Assembly (NCBI GenBank): GCA_963281255.1
Contig: OY725500.1
Location: 1,984,001 to 2,048,000 of the forward strand
Direction: 5' to 3'
DNA from: Aphrocallistes beatrix
Taxonomy: Eukaryota; Porifera; Hexactinellida; Sceptrulophora; Aphrocallistidae
DNA: 64,000 nucleotides
Shown here: piece after piece, positions 22,797 through 34,190 of the stretch
How positions within the stretch are numbered: the first letter of the stretch is position 1
Layout of the letters: every line of letters starts with the position of its first letter
Notes under the pieces: model-generated
The model's input: only the letters and a program-made list of their open reading frames with translations
The model's database searches: none
What the model was told of the DNA's origin: nothing
Program-made: the position numbers and the translations under genes

Positions 22797-24733
22797 GGAT
22801 ACCGCCCTCGAAAAAACATATGATTTGCATTACAGCATACGATGAAAGTAGAGCTATAAGAGATGTTAAGCGTGGGGAGGTATCTCCATCAAGAAATACT
22901 GGCACATTCCAAACCGTTTTTGATTCTCATTTCTAGATTTTGAGATACAGTGTCTCAAAGTCAGTATTTTAAATTTTCCGCTAGCACATCTTAATGGTAG
23001 AAATTTAGGCACTCAATGAATTGTTTAGGACATACCAAGGAATCAAACGCTTCCAAAATCGAATCATAGATAGTCTACCATATTTGCAACTTCATAGGAC
23101 CAGAAGAAAATTAAAATGACAAATATTGTAAATTTTATCGGTGTCCGAAAAATAAGGGCCAAAAAAGGGCGAAAAATGTCTGTTTTGGGGAAATCAGGAA
23201 TAAAATCACCGAGTTAGAATATATCCAAAAAATGGTGGTCCTACGTTCATCGAATAATGATATTAAACAACTCTTGAAATTTTCAAACTTCTATCTCAAA
23301 CCAAATTTGAGAAATAATTCTGTAAAGACGGTCAATTTTGAAATTTTAATGTCCCAAGATATAGAGATTTTAAGTTTAGGTGTTAAGAAGAATGTAAAAT
23401 GAGTTATTAATAATGCACATAAGCATCCACAGACATTTATTCGCATCCATACTGCTGATTTAGGTATATTAAAGCCAAATATTTACCAAAAATAGCAAAA
23501 GTACCCTGAAAATCCACAAATTTCCTTGAGGCCCCTAACTCCGAATATTTTGAGATAATTGTAGATAATATTTCATATTCCTGGCACTGCGAAGTATAAT
23601 CTATCAGTTTAGAATGAATAAAAAGCTTCCAAAAAGTATATTAGGAAGTTAGAGCGAAAGTCTACGACTTTTAGTTTCGAAGTTAGGATTTTCGAAAAAT
23701 GCTACGTCATCATAAGACAAAAATCTAAAACTTAACATTCCATGGGGTGTAGTGCAATTATTATCAAAAAATCATATATGTACACTCGTAAAAAGTATAT
23801 TAGGAAGTGAGAACTAAGAATTTGGACTTGTATTTACAAAGATAGAGAGATATCTCTTTTTGGACCCTAAATGGGGATTTTTGACTGAATCTGCGAGGTC
23901 CAAGGCCAGAACTTTCAAAATAATTATCAAAAGTTCTCCAATTTTTCTGTACATATTATTAACGGCAATTGTATTCACTATTTAGCATAATAGCTAAATT
24001 TGGACACATATTTAATGATTAGATTCGCCATTTTCTAATAGATTCAAAGTTCTCCATAGAATTTGTATTACAATTAAATCAATGATAAGTCGAGAATTAT
24101 TTATTTTTTGACAAAGGAATGGTCGAGAAACCTATATATTTTCGCATATATCCTTTTATTTAAGGATATAATATATTAAATATCTACAATAGTTTTTAAG
24201 ATATGACATCAGCCTCTTTCGGGAACTTAGAGGGATATTATGGCCGAACTTTACCTATAATATGCGATATCTCAAGAACAAATGGTCGGATCCGAACAAA
24301 CTTTTTTTTGAAACGATCAGAATTTTATTTCTGACCCAGTGATCGCTAAATATCTGAGATCAAACTTGCGATTTCCCGAGGATTATATAAATGAACACCC
24401 TTATAGAGCTATTTTGTTTGGATTTTATTTGCCCATTCTTTTAAATCTTTGTGTTTTATAATCTCCAAAGGTGCTAAAACAATGTTAAGGTTCATATCAT
24501 TAAAAAAATATCAAATAAGTTAAAAACTAATTGGTAAATGAGTTAAATCCTCTAATAATTTTTCAATTTTTATTAACGCTAAACTTTAGGGGGTTATTTC
24601 GCAAAAAATTAACAAAAATGCCGTCCAAATAGTGCTATCAGATGGTAGACCGATCAGTAATACAATGAAATTAGCAATAAAACATTTTGCAGTTTCTTTT
24701 GACGCCAGGCAAGATTTTTCGAGGGCGGTATCC
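22797..24733 (+). mobile_element. T1 element, full length
   Basis: 1,937 bp from GGATACCGCCCTCG to CGAGGGCGGTATCC, flanked by TTAA (22793-22796 and 24734-24737). It belongs to the subfamily with AACATATGATTTGCATTAC near the left end, shared with 42999-44926 and 45231-47165. No coding capacity. Confidence 0.9.
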
Positions 24734-25160
24734 TTAACAAGTTATCGGACATAAAAGCATTTACGAGAGTTTGATTATTCGCCTCGGTACTTCGTGCCTC
24801 GGATTTCGGCGCTGTGCACCTGAAATCTTAAATTCAATCGCTATATTCGGGCCTTAGGCCCTCAGAAAGATAGTAAAACATGAATATTTCCGATTTTTTG
24901 CTGTGTTATCGTCACTTTATCATGATGATATCATGCCAAATTTGTAGAGTGATCCATACTGAACATTTCATCAATTAAAAGTCTATTTTTATATGCTCTA
25001 GTTCTCGATTTATTCATCCGTGAATATTTAATTAGGTATGATGACGTGACAAAAATATTAAACAGCAAATAACATCGATATCCATGGTCCGATTTGGTTG
25101 GGAGTGATATATGCCATGAGCGTATTAATATGTTTCTTCCATATAAATTTCAAGCTTATA
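24734..25160. other. Anonymous stretch
   Basis: No gene recognised. A small palindrome-like CCTCGGTACTTCGTGCCTCGG lies near 24782. Confidence 0.4.
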
Positions 25161-27793
25161 CCATTAATGATTATATTTTCCATTTTCTAATATATTCAAA
25201 GTTCTCCCTAGAATTTGTATTACAATTAAACCAATTATAAGAGAAATATTATTTATTGACAAAGGAATGTTTGAAGACCCTATATATTTTCGCATATATC
25301 CTTTTATTTAAGGATACCGCCCGTGAAAAATCCATAGGTTTGGCTTACAGCATATATCAAGAATAGAGATATATAAGATGTTAAGCGTGGGCAGGTAGTG
25401 CAATTAAAAAATATTGAGACATGCCAAACAGTTTTTGGTTGGCATTTCTAGTTTTTGAGTTACAGCGTCTCAAAGTCGGTTTTTTTCCGTTCTTCCCTAG
25501 CACATCTTAATGGTAAGCCCTCCTCCACTCTGTGATTATTTTAAAGTACATGTTTGGATCAAATGCTTCAAAAATTTATTCATAGTTAGTCTATCATATT
25601 TGCCACTTCATAGGACCAGAAGAAAGTTTAAATTAGAAAAATTGTAAATTTTATCGGTGTCCGAATAAAAAGGGCCAAAAAACGGCGAAAAAAGCACGAT
25701 TTTCAATGGAAATCAGCAATAAAATCACATATTTGTAAGATATCGAAAATCGAGTGGTCCTACGCTCATCACTTAATGATATGGAACAACTCCTCAAATT
25801 TTCAGACCTCTATCTCAAGGCAATTTTGAGTTAAAATTTTTGAAAGACGGTCAATTTTGGAATTTTAAAGTCCCGAGATATAGGGATTTGAAGTTTTGAT
25901 GTTAAGAACGATGTAAAATGAGCTATTAACGATAAATAAAAGCATCCACGGACATTTAATCGCATGTATACTAATGAATTAGATGTATTCCAACAGATTT
26001 TGGAGAAAATAGCAAAATTATACTGAAAATTCACAAATTACCTTGAGGCCTCTAACCCCGAATATTTTGAACCAATTAGGGAATATAATTCATATTCCTA
26101 GCAGTACAAAGTATAATTCATCGGTTTAGAATGAATAAAGAGCTTCTAAAAAGTATATTAGGAAGTTAGAGCGAGAGTCTACGACTTTTAGTTTTAAAGT
26201 TAGGATTTTCGAAAAATGCTACGTCATCACGTGATAAAAATTTGAAACTTAGCATTCCATTCCATGTAGTACACTTATTATTTAAGAATCAGATAGATAC
26301 CGTCTTGAAAAGTATATTAGGAATTGAGAGCTTAGAATTTGGGTGTATATTTCCCGAGATATGGAGGAATCTGTTTTTGGACCATAAATGGGGGGCTTTG
26401 ACCTAATTTTGGAGATAAATGCTTTGGACTTCCAAAATAATCATGTTGAGTGCTTCAAAATTTCTGTATACATTGCTAGTGACTATTTCATTGTTTTTTG
26501 AGTATAATAGCTACTTTTGGGAACTTATTTCATGACAAGATTCGCCATTTTCTAATATATTCAAAGTTCTCCATAGAATTTGTATTACAATAAAATCGAT
26601 GATAAGTGAAGAAATATTTACTTTTTGACAAAGAGATGTTTGAGGAACCTATATATTATCATATATATCCTTTCATTTAAGATTATTATAGATTACATAT
26701 CATCAATAGTTTTTAAGCATTGACATCGAGCACTTTCGGGGCCATATAGAGGTTTGATGTCCGAACTTTACCTACAATATACTATAACTTACGAACTAAA
26801 GGTCGGATCTGAACAAATTTTTTTAAAAAATGTTCAGAATTCTTTTCTATACACAATAGCTAATATCACAACGGCCATTTCCCGAGCATTTTTGAAATGA
26901 AGTCCCTCATAAAGATATTTTTGATTGAATTGTAAGTGCCTCTTTTTCTAAATTCATCTGTTTTATAATATTTAAAGGAGCCAAAACCATTTTGAGGTTC
27001 ATATAATTGAAAAATTATCAGATAAGCTGGAAAATAATTGATGATTGCGCCGCAAAACCACGAATAACTAGCCGATTTTTAGTACTACTGAGCTTTAGGT
27101 GCTAATTTCTAGAATATCAAAAAAATACCGTCCAACAAGTACGATTAGATGGTAGACTACTCAATAATCCGATGGAATTAACAATAAAAAATTCCATCAT
27201 TTTTTTTTATGTCAGGCGATGTTTTTCGAGGGCGGTATCCTTATGAATATAAAAGATTATATATTTTCAATAGTTTTTAAGATATGACATCGGCCTCTTT
27301 CGGGGCCTTAGAGGGATATTGTGCCCGAACTTTACCTATAATAAGCGATATCTCACGAACAAATGGTCGGATCCGGGCAAATTATTCTTAAATCCAGTGA
27401 TCTCTAAATATCTGATATCAAACAGGCGATTTCCCGAGCTTTTAATAAATGAACTCCCTTATAGAGTTATTTTGTTTGAATTTTATTTTGCCATTCTTCT
27501 AAATCATTGTGTTATATAATCTCCAAAGGTGCCAAAACAATGTTAAGATACATATCATTAAAACATTATCAAATTAGTTAAAAACTACTAATTGGTAAAT
27601 GAGTTAAAAACCTCCAATAATTTTCAATTTTTATTAACGCTAAACTTTAGGGGATTATCTCACAAAAAATTAAAAAAATACCGTCCAAATAGTGCTATCA
27701 GATGGTAGATCGATCAGTAATACAATGAAATTAGCAATAAAAAATATTGCCATTTTTTTTTACGCCAGGCAAGGTTTTTCAAGGGCGGTATCC
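25161..27793 (+). mobile_element. T1 element, 3' part, host of a nested T1
   Basis: 25161-25311 and 27241-27793 together are the second half of a T1 copy with an intact right end (CAAGGGCGGTATCC, TTAA at 27794-27797). The first half is missing. It is split by a full T1 at 25312-27240. Confidence 0.75.
25312..27240 (+). mobile_element. T1 element, full length, nested in T1
   Basis: 1,929 bp from GGATACCGCCCGTG to GAGGGCGGTATCC. The left flank is TTAA (25308-25311); the right flank is TTAT, a one-base decay. Intact T1 reads CCTTTTATTTAAGGATATAA at this place. It is a sister of 8367-10295 and has the same length. Confidence 0.85.
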
Positions 27794-27813
27794 TTAACTG
27801 TGTTACGCTCGTA

Positions 27814-28209
27814 TTGTTATTTCTGATCCTAACAACATGTTGGGGAATCTACAATCTTAATAACTTAAATGTAAGGTCTGTTGAAATACATTTGTTGAAA
27901 AATGTTTCTGGGCGATCCGTAATTTGGGAAACATTTCCTGATAAATGCTTCAAGACTGCTCCTGAACTTCCTAAAGGGATTCCAAGTATATCCGTCGTGT
28001 CGGAGAAATGGCAGAGAGAGAAGCGTCTAAAGTTAGGACTCAATTTCCATTCATCGATCGATCAACCAAACAATTTCGTTGGAAAATCTATTTCCGAATA
28101 TCAGCCATGTGAAACTACTGAAATTATTCGTGATGGAAATTGTTCTTCCAATGCCTCTCTAAAATACTCACAGGAAGCAATAATAGCCACCTTGACCTAC
28201 GCTCAATAA
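27814..28209 (+). pseudogene. OTU-type cysteine protease-like, N-terminal half
   Basis: A 131-codon open frame with no ATG at its start. It ends with EIIRDGNCSSNASLKYSQE, which resembles the OTU active-site motif (GDGNC followed by F-R and later TGSQ); the putative catalytic Cys is residue 110 (codon at 28141). Upstream, SEKWQREKRLKLGLNF and QPNNFVGKSISEYQPCETTEII look like the region that precedes OTU domains in transposon-associated proteins. The frame stops about 20 residues after the Cys. The C-terminal half appears at 29265-29543. I cannot tell whether this was a host or a transposon gene. It starts just after the T1 right end. Confidence 0.5.
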
Positions 28210-28394
28210 TTTCCCACTTTATTGCAACAGAAGGAACCACACAACTTGAATGGTATTTCTGTCAAAGGGCACAACCTACGTTACTATAGCCTATTCACGG
28301 TATTTAACCATAGAATACTTCAAGTCTTATGTGCAAAATACAAACTGTATAGTTTATCTATATTTTGCTGAAATTTAATGGAGTGTAATGAATA

Positions 28395-28813
28395 TTAATA
28401 CAAAAGAGGTGGAAAATTGTGATAGTTCTCTCTCCTACTAAAATAACATGTATACAAATAGCATTTCATATTAATCATGACCCAATCTCCCATGGTTATG
28501 TTGTATGGTTTCTTCCCTTGATCATACTTCTTCTTAGCCCTCGATCTGGTGCACTCCTGGTTTTCTCGTGCAATTTCACTCAATTCTTGCCTCATCTTCG
28601 CCGTTGTTTCGAGATACTGACTGGCTGACCCTGTAACTTTTGTTGGAGTATTACCAGTGCTAATGAGCATATTGATTGGTGATCTCGGCTGACGGCCAAA
28701 CGGCAACATGGGTGGAGATATTTACTCGACGCGTTGTCCAGATTATTGCCGTAGAAAGTAATCTCTTGCAACAACGATGGCCAGGAATCCTTTTCTAGGT
28801 GGCGTTCGAGCAT
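28395..28813 (-). pseudogene. Ty3/gypsy-like integrase C-terminal fragment
   Basis: Two minus-strand frames offset by a frameshift. The first (28813 to about 28700) contains DSWPSLLQEITFYGNN, resembling the end of an integrase core. The second (28709 to 28395) has LPFGRQPRSPINML, then ARENQECTRSRAKKKYDQGKKPYNITMGDWVMI. This is the usual gypsy layout: the P-FG-P-P motif, a helical linker, then the KKYYD and GD-V segment. The catalytic residues lie outside the fragment. It sits in opposite orientation between the two OTU-like halves. Confidence 0.75.
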
Positions 28814-28838
28814 TGTATCACTTTTTCACTGTATTTAT

Positions 28839-29246
28839 TCACTGTACCGTCATATGGAGAAACCTTCGCCATTCATCTAGCATTTCCTTGGACCAATGAT
28901 TCAACATTTCAAACACTGGAACGTAATCAGTGCCGTCGTAATTGAAGCAGCAGTTGGCTACACTACACCTATTTGGTTTACTGCTAAGAAAAATGTACGT
29001 GTGGATGAATAAATTGGGAATTAGGAAGAAAATGTATGAAATAATGTAGGTAATACAATATACTAGTATACTACTAAGAACGATACTTATCCCATATTGT
29101 AGTACACTGCATTTTATCGTTGTCAAATGTATTTCAAACATTATGGTTTGTTTACAAATATACTTGAAGTAATCCATGGTAAGATAAAGTTCGTACCGTG
29201 AATAGGATATAGTTACGTAGGCTGTGGTCAAAGGGTGTAACTCCAT
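28839..29246 (-). other. Open frame of unknown nature
   Basis: A 135-codon minus-strand frame. Its last 45 residues (RCSVANCCFNYDGTDYVPVF ... LDEWRRFLHMTVQ) look protein-like, while the preceding part is hydrophobic low-complexity sequence. I do not recognise it. It may be a further piece of the retroelement at 28395-28813 or chance. Confidence 0.2.
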
Positions 29247-29264
29247 GCGAGTACTTCCTGAATG

Positions 29265-29543
29265 AAAACCTAGTACATCGAATGCATGTGGCTAACCGAT
29301 TCTTTGGTCATGGCTGCTTCTGCTATTCTCGATGCTGACATTTACATCGCGAACGATGATTATATAAACGAAAGGACCTTGTCTCGTGAAGTTCGATGGA
29401 GCTTACTCCGAGCAGGTAACAACCCAAGCGTCTCTATCTACATAACCAACTACGCAAATTATTACCGACCAGTAACATCAATGGTCAACAGTCCGACATC
29501 TACATATGGAATTGCATCCGATCACGTGTATACAGTCGAATGA
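29265..29543 (+). pseudogene. OTU-type protease-like, C-terminal half
   Basis: The frame reads MWLTDSLVMAASAILDADIYIANDDY ... SLLRAG...SVSIYITNYANYYRPV. This fits the second half of an OTU domain: W-x-E/D-x-x-x-x-A-A near a buried helix, then DIYI, then the final I-Y-I-x-N-x-x-x-H-Y-x-P-V strand. The position of the catalytic His (HY) is Tyr here (NYYRPV). A stop lies just upstream in the same frame. Same strand as the N-terminal half at 27814-28209, about 1 kb away. Confidence 0.5.
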
Positions 29544-29728
29544 ATTATCAAACAGCATTTCACACTTCACCACCAGCATATCCATCTAATGTGTATTGCG
29601 GGAAGGGCAACGCAATTGATGAATTTAAGCCGATATGAAATACTATGAGTGGAATCTGAGAACTGGTAAGTTCGAAAAGGATAAATTTTGGCGTTCACTG
29701 TCTGATTGTCTTTCACAGATATCAATAA

Positions 29729-30693
29729 CAAGCGCGGTTCGCTTGCTTGCGCTGCGCGGCTGGCGGACACTTTGTGCCCGCTGGAGGCGCCCTTTGGGAA
29801 CCTGGGCTCACATTGATTAATTATAAGGGAGATAACATCTCTAAATATGTCTGTGTTACAGCTATAATCGAAATCGAACGAAAAATCACTAAATTTGCCA
29901 ATTTTTAAAATTTTGATGCGTAATGATGACGGCATAACAGAGTGATGAGTCATCATTTTTTGACAATAGTTGCATCATATGTGAGGTATATTAATAAACA
30001 CTACCCGGACAAAAGTATTTGTACACTTCATCATCTCACGTGCATTTAATACTAAAATGGGTCTATTCATGAAGATTAACACTCGAAACGGTAAGTGATA
30101 CAACTAATCGGGTTTCAGATTCGAAATCTTCGCATTCGAATTAGTGATTGTAGGATATTTCTAATCAATTATTAATTACAAATTATTTCAAATTATCAAT
30201 CGCTGCCACCGTGTGCCACATATGACCCTTTTTATCACTATACATGATGGTGATGTACTACCTCTTGTGCCACAGGTTGATAACGTTACTCATTGGGTTG
30301 AGCAATTTATTGGAAATCTTCAACAATTACTAATTCGAATGTGAAGATTTTGAATCTTAAATCAGATTCTTAATAGCTCTTACAGTTTGAATACTTTTTC
30401 CTTCATGAAAAGATTCAATTTAGTACTATTTGTATGGAGAATAATGTTGTGTCCAAATACTTTTGTCCGGTTAGTGTACATATTCCACTAAGATTTCATC
30501 ATTCTATCACTTAATGCTGAGTTATGATCGAAAAACTGAAATTTCTAATTGTAAAAAAAAGGCGACAATGACGTCATAATTCCATGATGTTTTTCGTCTG
30601 AACTCAGAACTTAGTAGAGCCATAGCCAAAAAACTCCCGCATGCCAAAAATCAGCTTTCTGCGTCTGGCCGTTTCTTCAATCAATTCGTTACA
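29729..30693 (-). mobile_element. HelA element split by a Tc1-type MITE
   Basis: 3' block CAAGCGCGGTTCGCTTGCTT at the left after an A; CAATCAATTCGTTACACATA at the right. The core is interrupted at 29999-30476. The second half carries AATGACGTCATAATTCC. Confidence 0.75.
29999..30476. mobile_element. Tc1/mariner-type MITE (CACTACCCGGACAAAAG)
   Basis: 478 bp with ends CACTACCCGGACAAAAGTAT and ATACTTTTGTCCGGTTAGTG. The ends look like Tc1-type termini. Uninterrupted copy of the family; its interior supplies the empty sites for the insertions at 36033-39185 and 52879-55277. Confidence 0.8.
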
Positions 30694-30703
30694 CATATAT
30701 ATA

Positions 30704-31214
30704 TCCTTACTATTAAAACTCGATTAATGAATATTTATACATATACAAGCGCACTTCGCTTGCTTGCGCTGCGCGGCTGGCGGACACTTTGTGTCCGCCA
30801 GAGGCTCTCTTCGGTCGCCTGGAGTCACATTGGTTAATTATAAGGGTGAAAACATTACTAGATACTTCTGTTCTACTGTTATAATCTATATCGCACGAAA
30901 ATCACCATATTTATTAATTTTAAAAATTTTGATGAGTAATGATGACGTCATAACAAAGTGATGAATCATCATTTTCGATGATAGTTGCATCATATGTGAG
31001 GTATGTTAGTATACAGAGTCTATTAAATTTTCATCCTTCTATCTCCTATAATGGCTGAGTTATGCTCGAATAACTCTGTTGCTTAACTTTTATAATTCCA
31101 TGATGAGTTGACATTTTGCTCTGAGCTCAGAACTTACTGGAGCCATAGCCAAAGACTCCCACATGCCAAAAATCAGCTTTCTGGGCCCGACTGTTTCTTC
31201 AATCAATTCGTACA
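30704..31214 (-). mobile_element. HelA core behind a plus-strand HelA 5' end
   Basis: 30704 begins TCCTTACTATTAAAACTCGA in plus orientation. Then, from 30746, a minus-strand HelA core runs from CAAGCGCACTTCGC to CAATTCGTACAGATATA. This is the recurrent arrangement in which a HelA 3' end is followed, across a TA-rich gap, by an inverted HelA 5' end. Confidence 0.7.
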
Positions 31215-31251
31215 GATATATATATATATACGTACTATATATATACGTATA

Positions 31252-31285
31252 TCCTTACTATTATAACTCGATTATTGTTTGTGTA

Positions 31286-31327
<42 letters not shown>

Positions 31328-31839
31328 ATGAATTGATTGAAGAAACTGCCAGGCACAGAAAGCTGATTTTTGGCATGTGGAAGTTTTTCGGCTATGGCTC
31401 CAGTAAGTTCTGAGCTCAGACGAAAATGTTTGCTCATCAAGGAATTATGACGTCATTGTCACATTTTTAAAAGTTAAGCAATACAGTTATTCGAGCATAA
31501 CTCAGCCATTATAGGAGATAGAAGGCTCAAATTTTAATAGAATCTGTAACATATTCCACATATGGTACAACTCTCACCCAACATGATGACTCATCACTCT
31601 GTTATGACGTCATCATTACTCATTAAAATTTTAAAAATTGACAAATTCGGTAATTTTTCGTGCGAAATCGATTATACCAGTAGGACAGACATATTTAGAG
31701 ATGCTATCTCCCTTATAATTAACCAATGTGACCCCAGGCGACCGAAGGGAGCCTCCGGCGGACATAAAGTGTTCGCCAGCCGCGCAGCGCAAACAAGCGA
31801 AGCGCGTTGTATACATTAATCGAGTTTTAATAGTAAGGA
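31252..31839 (+). mobile_element. HelA element with inverted 5' end at both sides
   Basis: Starts TCCTTACTATTATAACTCGA, then a (GT)n(TA)n tract, the core, and a 3' block ending GCGCGTTG at 31809, followed by ATTAATCGAGTTTTAATAGT...GGA. The core has TGACGTCA at 31448-31455 and 31605-31612 and TGACTCA at 31587-31593. Bounded like this it could be read as an inverted-repeat element of about 588 bp. Confidence 0.75.
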
Positions 31840-31857
31840 TATATATATCTATCTATC

Positions 31858-32322
31858 TGTAACGAATTGATTGAAGAAACTTCTCGGCGCAGACAGCTGA
31901 TTTTTGCATGTGGGAGTATTTTTGCTCTGGCTCCACTACCTTCTGAGCTCAGAGCTAAATGTCTACTCATCATGGAATTATGACGTCATTGTCACATTTT
32001 TAAAAGTTAAGCAATACAGTTATTCGAGCATAACTCAGCCATTATAGGAGATAGACGGCTGAAATTTTAAGAGAATATGTATACTAACATACCTCACATA
32101 TGATGCAACTATCATCAAAAAATGATGGCTCATCACTTTGTTATGACGTCATCATTACTCATCAAAATTTTATAAATCAATAAATTTGGTTATTTTTCGT
32201 GAGATATAGCATTAGGACAGACGTATTTAGAGATGTTATATTTCTTATAATTAACCAATTTGACCCCTGGCGGACACAAAGTGTCCTCAAGCCTCGCAGC
32301 GCTACCAAGTGAAGCGCGCTTG

Positions 32323-32353
<31 letters not shown>

Positions 32354-32382
32354 GCACATTAATCGAGTTTTAATAGTAAGGA
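31858..32382 (+). mobile_element. HelA element with inverted 5' end downstream
   Basis: Plus-strand core from GTAACGAATTGATTGAAG; 3' block ends GAAGCGCGCTTG at 32322. A (TA)n tract follows, then ATTAATCGAGTTTTAATAGT...GGA. The hairpin region of the 3' end is partly deleted (CTGGCGGACACAAAGTGTCC retained). Confidence 0.7.
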
Positions 32383-33425
32383 TTTAATTTAATAATATAG
32401 TAAGGATTTAAGTATGATACTCGTAAATCATAAACCGCTCCGATTTACGGCACATACGACCAGCGGGACACTCGACACAAGGCCCTAAGGCTTTATTATT
32501 TCACTTGGAGTAACCATCCGAAGTTAAGTTTTCCGACCTATGGCACACACGACTGCGTTTTCCTCGACTGATGGTGTACTCGATCTAAAGCTTTAATACT
32601 TCACTTGAAGTAACCATCTGGAGTTTACCAACTTGTCTGATGAGTCAGTAGGTTTATTATTTCAGGAGAGGTTTGGCTTGATGGCGAAGGGGAGGAGGCG
32701 GCCATCGCTGTTAAATTTATACAAGTTTCTAAATTAAGTGATTAATTTATAATAATTGTAAATAGGTACCTTTAATTACCTATACTATAATACATGGCGT
32801 CCATTTCTTATTACTTATTATTAGACTGCTTATTTGAATTGATCATATTAATAGTTGTAATATTTCTGTTGTTTTGTATCTCTTAATTATCTTTTCGAAA
32901 ATGCATTATTGTTCCTAGTCTCATTTATTAAATTGGGGATCTACAATACTTGTTAACAAATACTGATCATAATTATGGAATGTGAAAGGGATATTTGAAA
33001 ACTACTATGTAAAATTAAACATGAGGCGATGCTATATTTAGTGAACATATTAATGGCTAACTACAAATATCTTTCTATTATAAGTTTTAAGACTTATAAT
33101 AACGAACCACAAGTGAACTTCGAGAATTAATACTAAATCTCAGAATTCTATGCAAGATCTCAAAATACTACGCAATAGCACTACAAAGTATAATCCATAC
33201 AGCAGGAATTAATCAAATTAACTCTCGCATTTCGGCACCTTTGGAAATCATCATCGAATTGCAATTTTTGCCTTATTCACTAACAAACAGTTCCCAGGTC
33301 GGGTCGTCACTCAAGTCAGTATGTTAGTAAGGGGTATTAACATTGAATATCGCGTCTCACGTCTCGAGTTTTCCATTATGAGAGAACATTTGAAACGTTT
33401 TACATCAAGAGGATAGTTGTCGGTG
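32383..33425. other. Anonymous stretch with a diverged 100-bp duplication
   Basis: At about 32430-32630 two diverged direct copies share TTTATTATTTCACTTGGAGT and AGTAACCATC. The rest shows no gene. Confidence 0.4.
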
Positions 33426-33429
33426 GAGA

Positions 33430-34190
33430 TGATTTAAACAAATAAGCCAAAATCTTCCATATCATGAATACAAGATTTGACCGTGTTGAATAACTTCTCA
33501 GCAGTTACAGAATAACATTGAAATAGACGGACGATACAAGACCATTTTCTATATAGACTAGATATCATACTAGCGAAAACAGTCTTGGTAGGATTATCGG
33601 GCTCGAGATTAGAAGTAAACAATCTTCTTCCTCCAATGTCTGATTTCACGCGAATTTCATCTATTTGCATAATTACATGCCTATGTTCGGAGTAAACGCT
33701 TTTGTAGCTTGCTTAAAGGAATGTGAAGAACTCTGAAGATAATGATACTTGTATGATGCTGAGGAAATAAAATGTGTTTTGAGAGATAAAATCTGCGTCA
33801 GTACGCTATACCGTCGCCTGTTTTTCGGGTAAGACTGTTCTGAAGCTGGCAAAGAAAATCGGAGTCTAGAAACCTCAGGGCAAGGAATCAATTCATATTT
33901 AGAATCGTACATATTATCAATAACCTATTGGATATGACTTTAAGCAAATGTGATATGAGATGCATTATCAGAATTAGTGGGAATATCCTCCAATGTAGTG
34001 TGTACTGATGATGGAGTAGAAATATCATTTAAAACCGATTCAAATTGGCGAATATCACAAAGTTATATGAGGAACTGGAAAATATTCACCCTTATGATAT
34101 GCTTTTATAGACAAGTCATATTCTACCGATATGCACGTATTCACTTCAATCCTACAATTATCAAAACGAGGGTGCATAAAAATTGATGTA
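33430..34190 (-). pseudogene. P-element/THAP9-like transposase remnant
   Basis: The minus-strand frame 33912-33673 has CPEVSRLRFSLPASEQSYPKNRRRYS, then a run resembling the region before the catalytic domain. After a stop and a frameshift, frame 33670-33434 reads MQIDEIRVKSDIGGRRLF...DNPTKTVFASMISSLYRKWSCIVRLF. This resembles the RNase-H-like core of P-element-type/THAP9 transposases, whose first catalytic Asp lies in the (V)DE motif. Upstream minus-strand sequence to about 34190 also has open stretches (FDNCRIEVNTCISVEYDLS) of uncertain relation. No THAP zinc finger or terminal repeats were recognised. Confidence 0.6.

Noticed and set aside
28839..29246. Possible host exon with CCFNYDGTDYVPVF
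   Set aside because: Protein-like only over the last third; no splice context or family seen. Kept only as a low-confidence frame.
31448..31612. Idea that TGACGTCA sites mark a host promoter
   Set aside because: They belong to the repeated HelA core and occur in more than ten copies, so they are not evidence of a local gene promoter.
32430..32630. Possible tRNA- or 5S-derived SINE in the diverged 100-bp duplication
   Set aside because: No A/B box arrangement, tail or cloverleaf could be made out.
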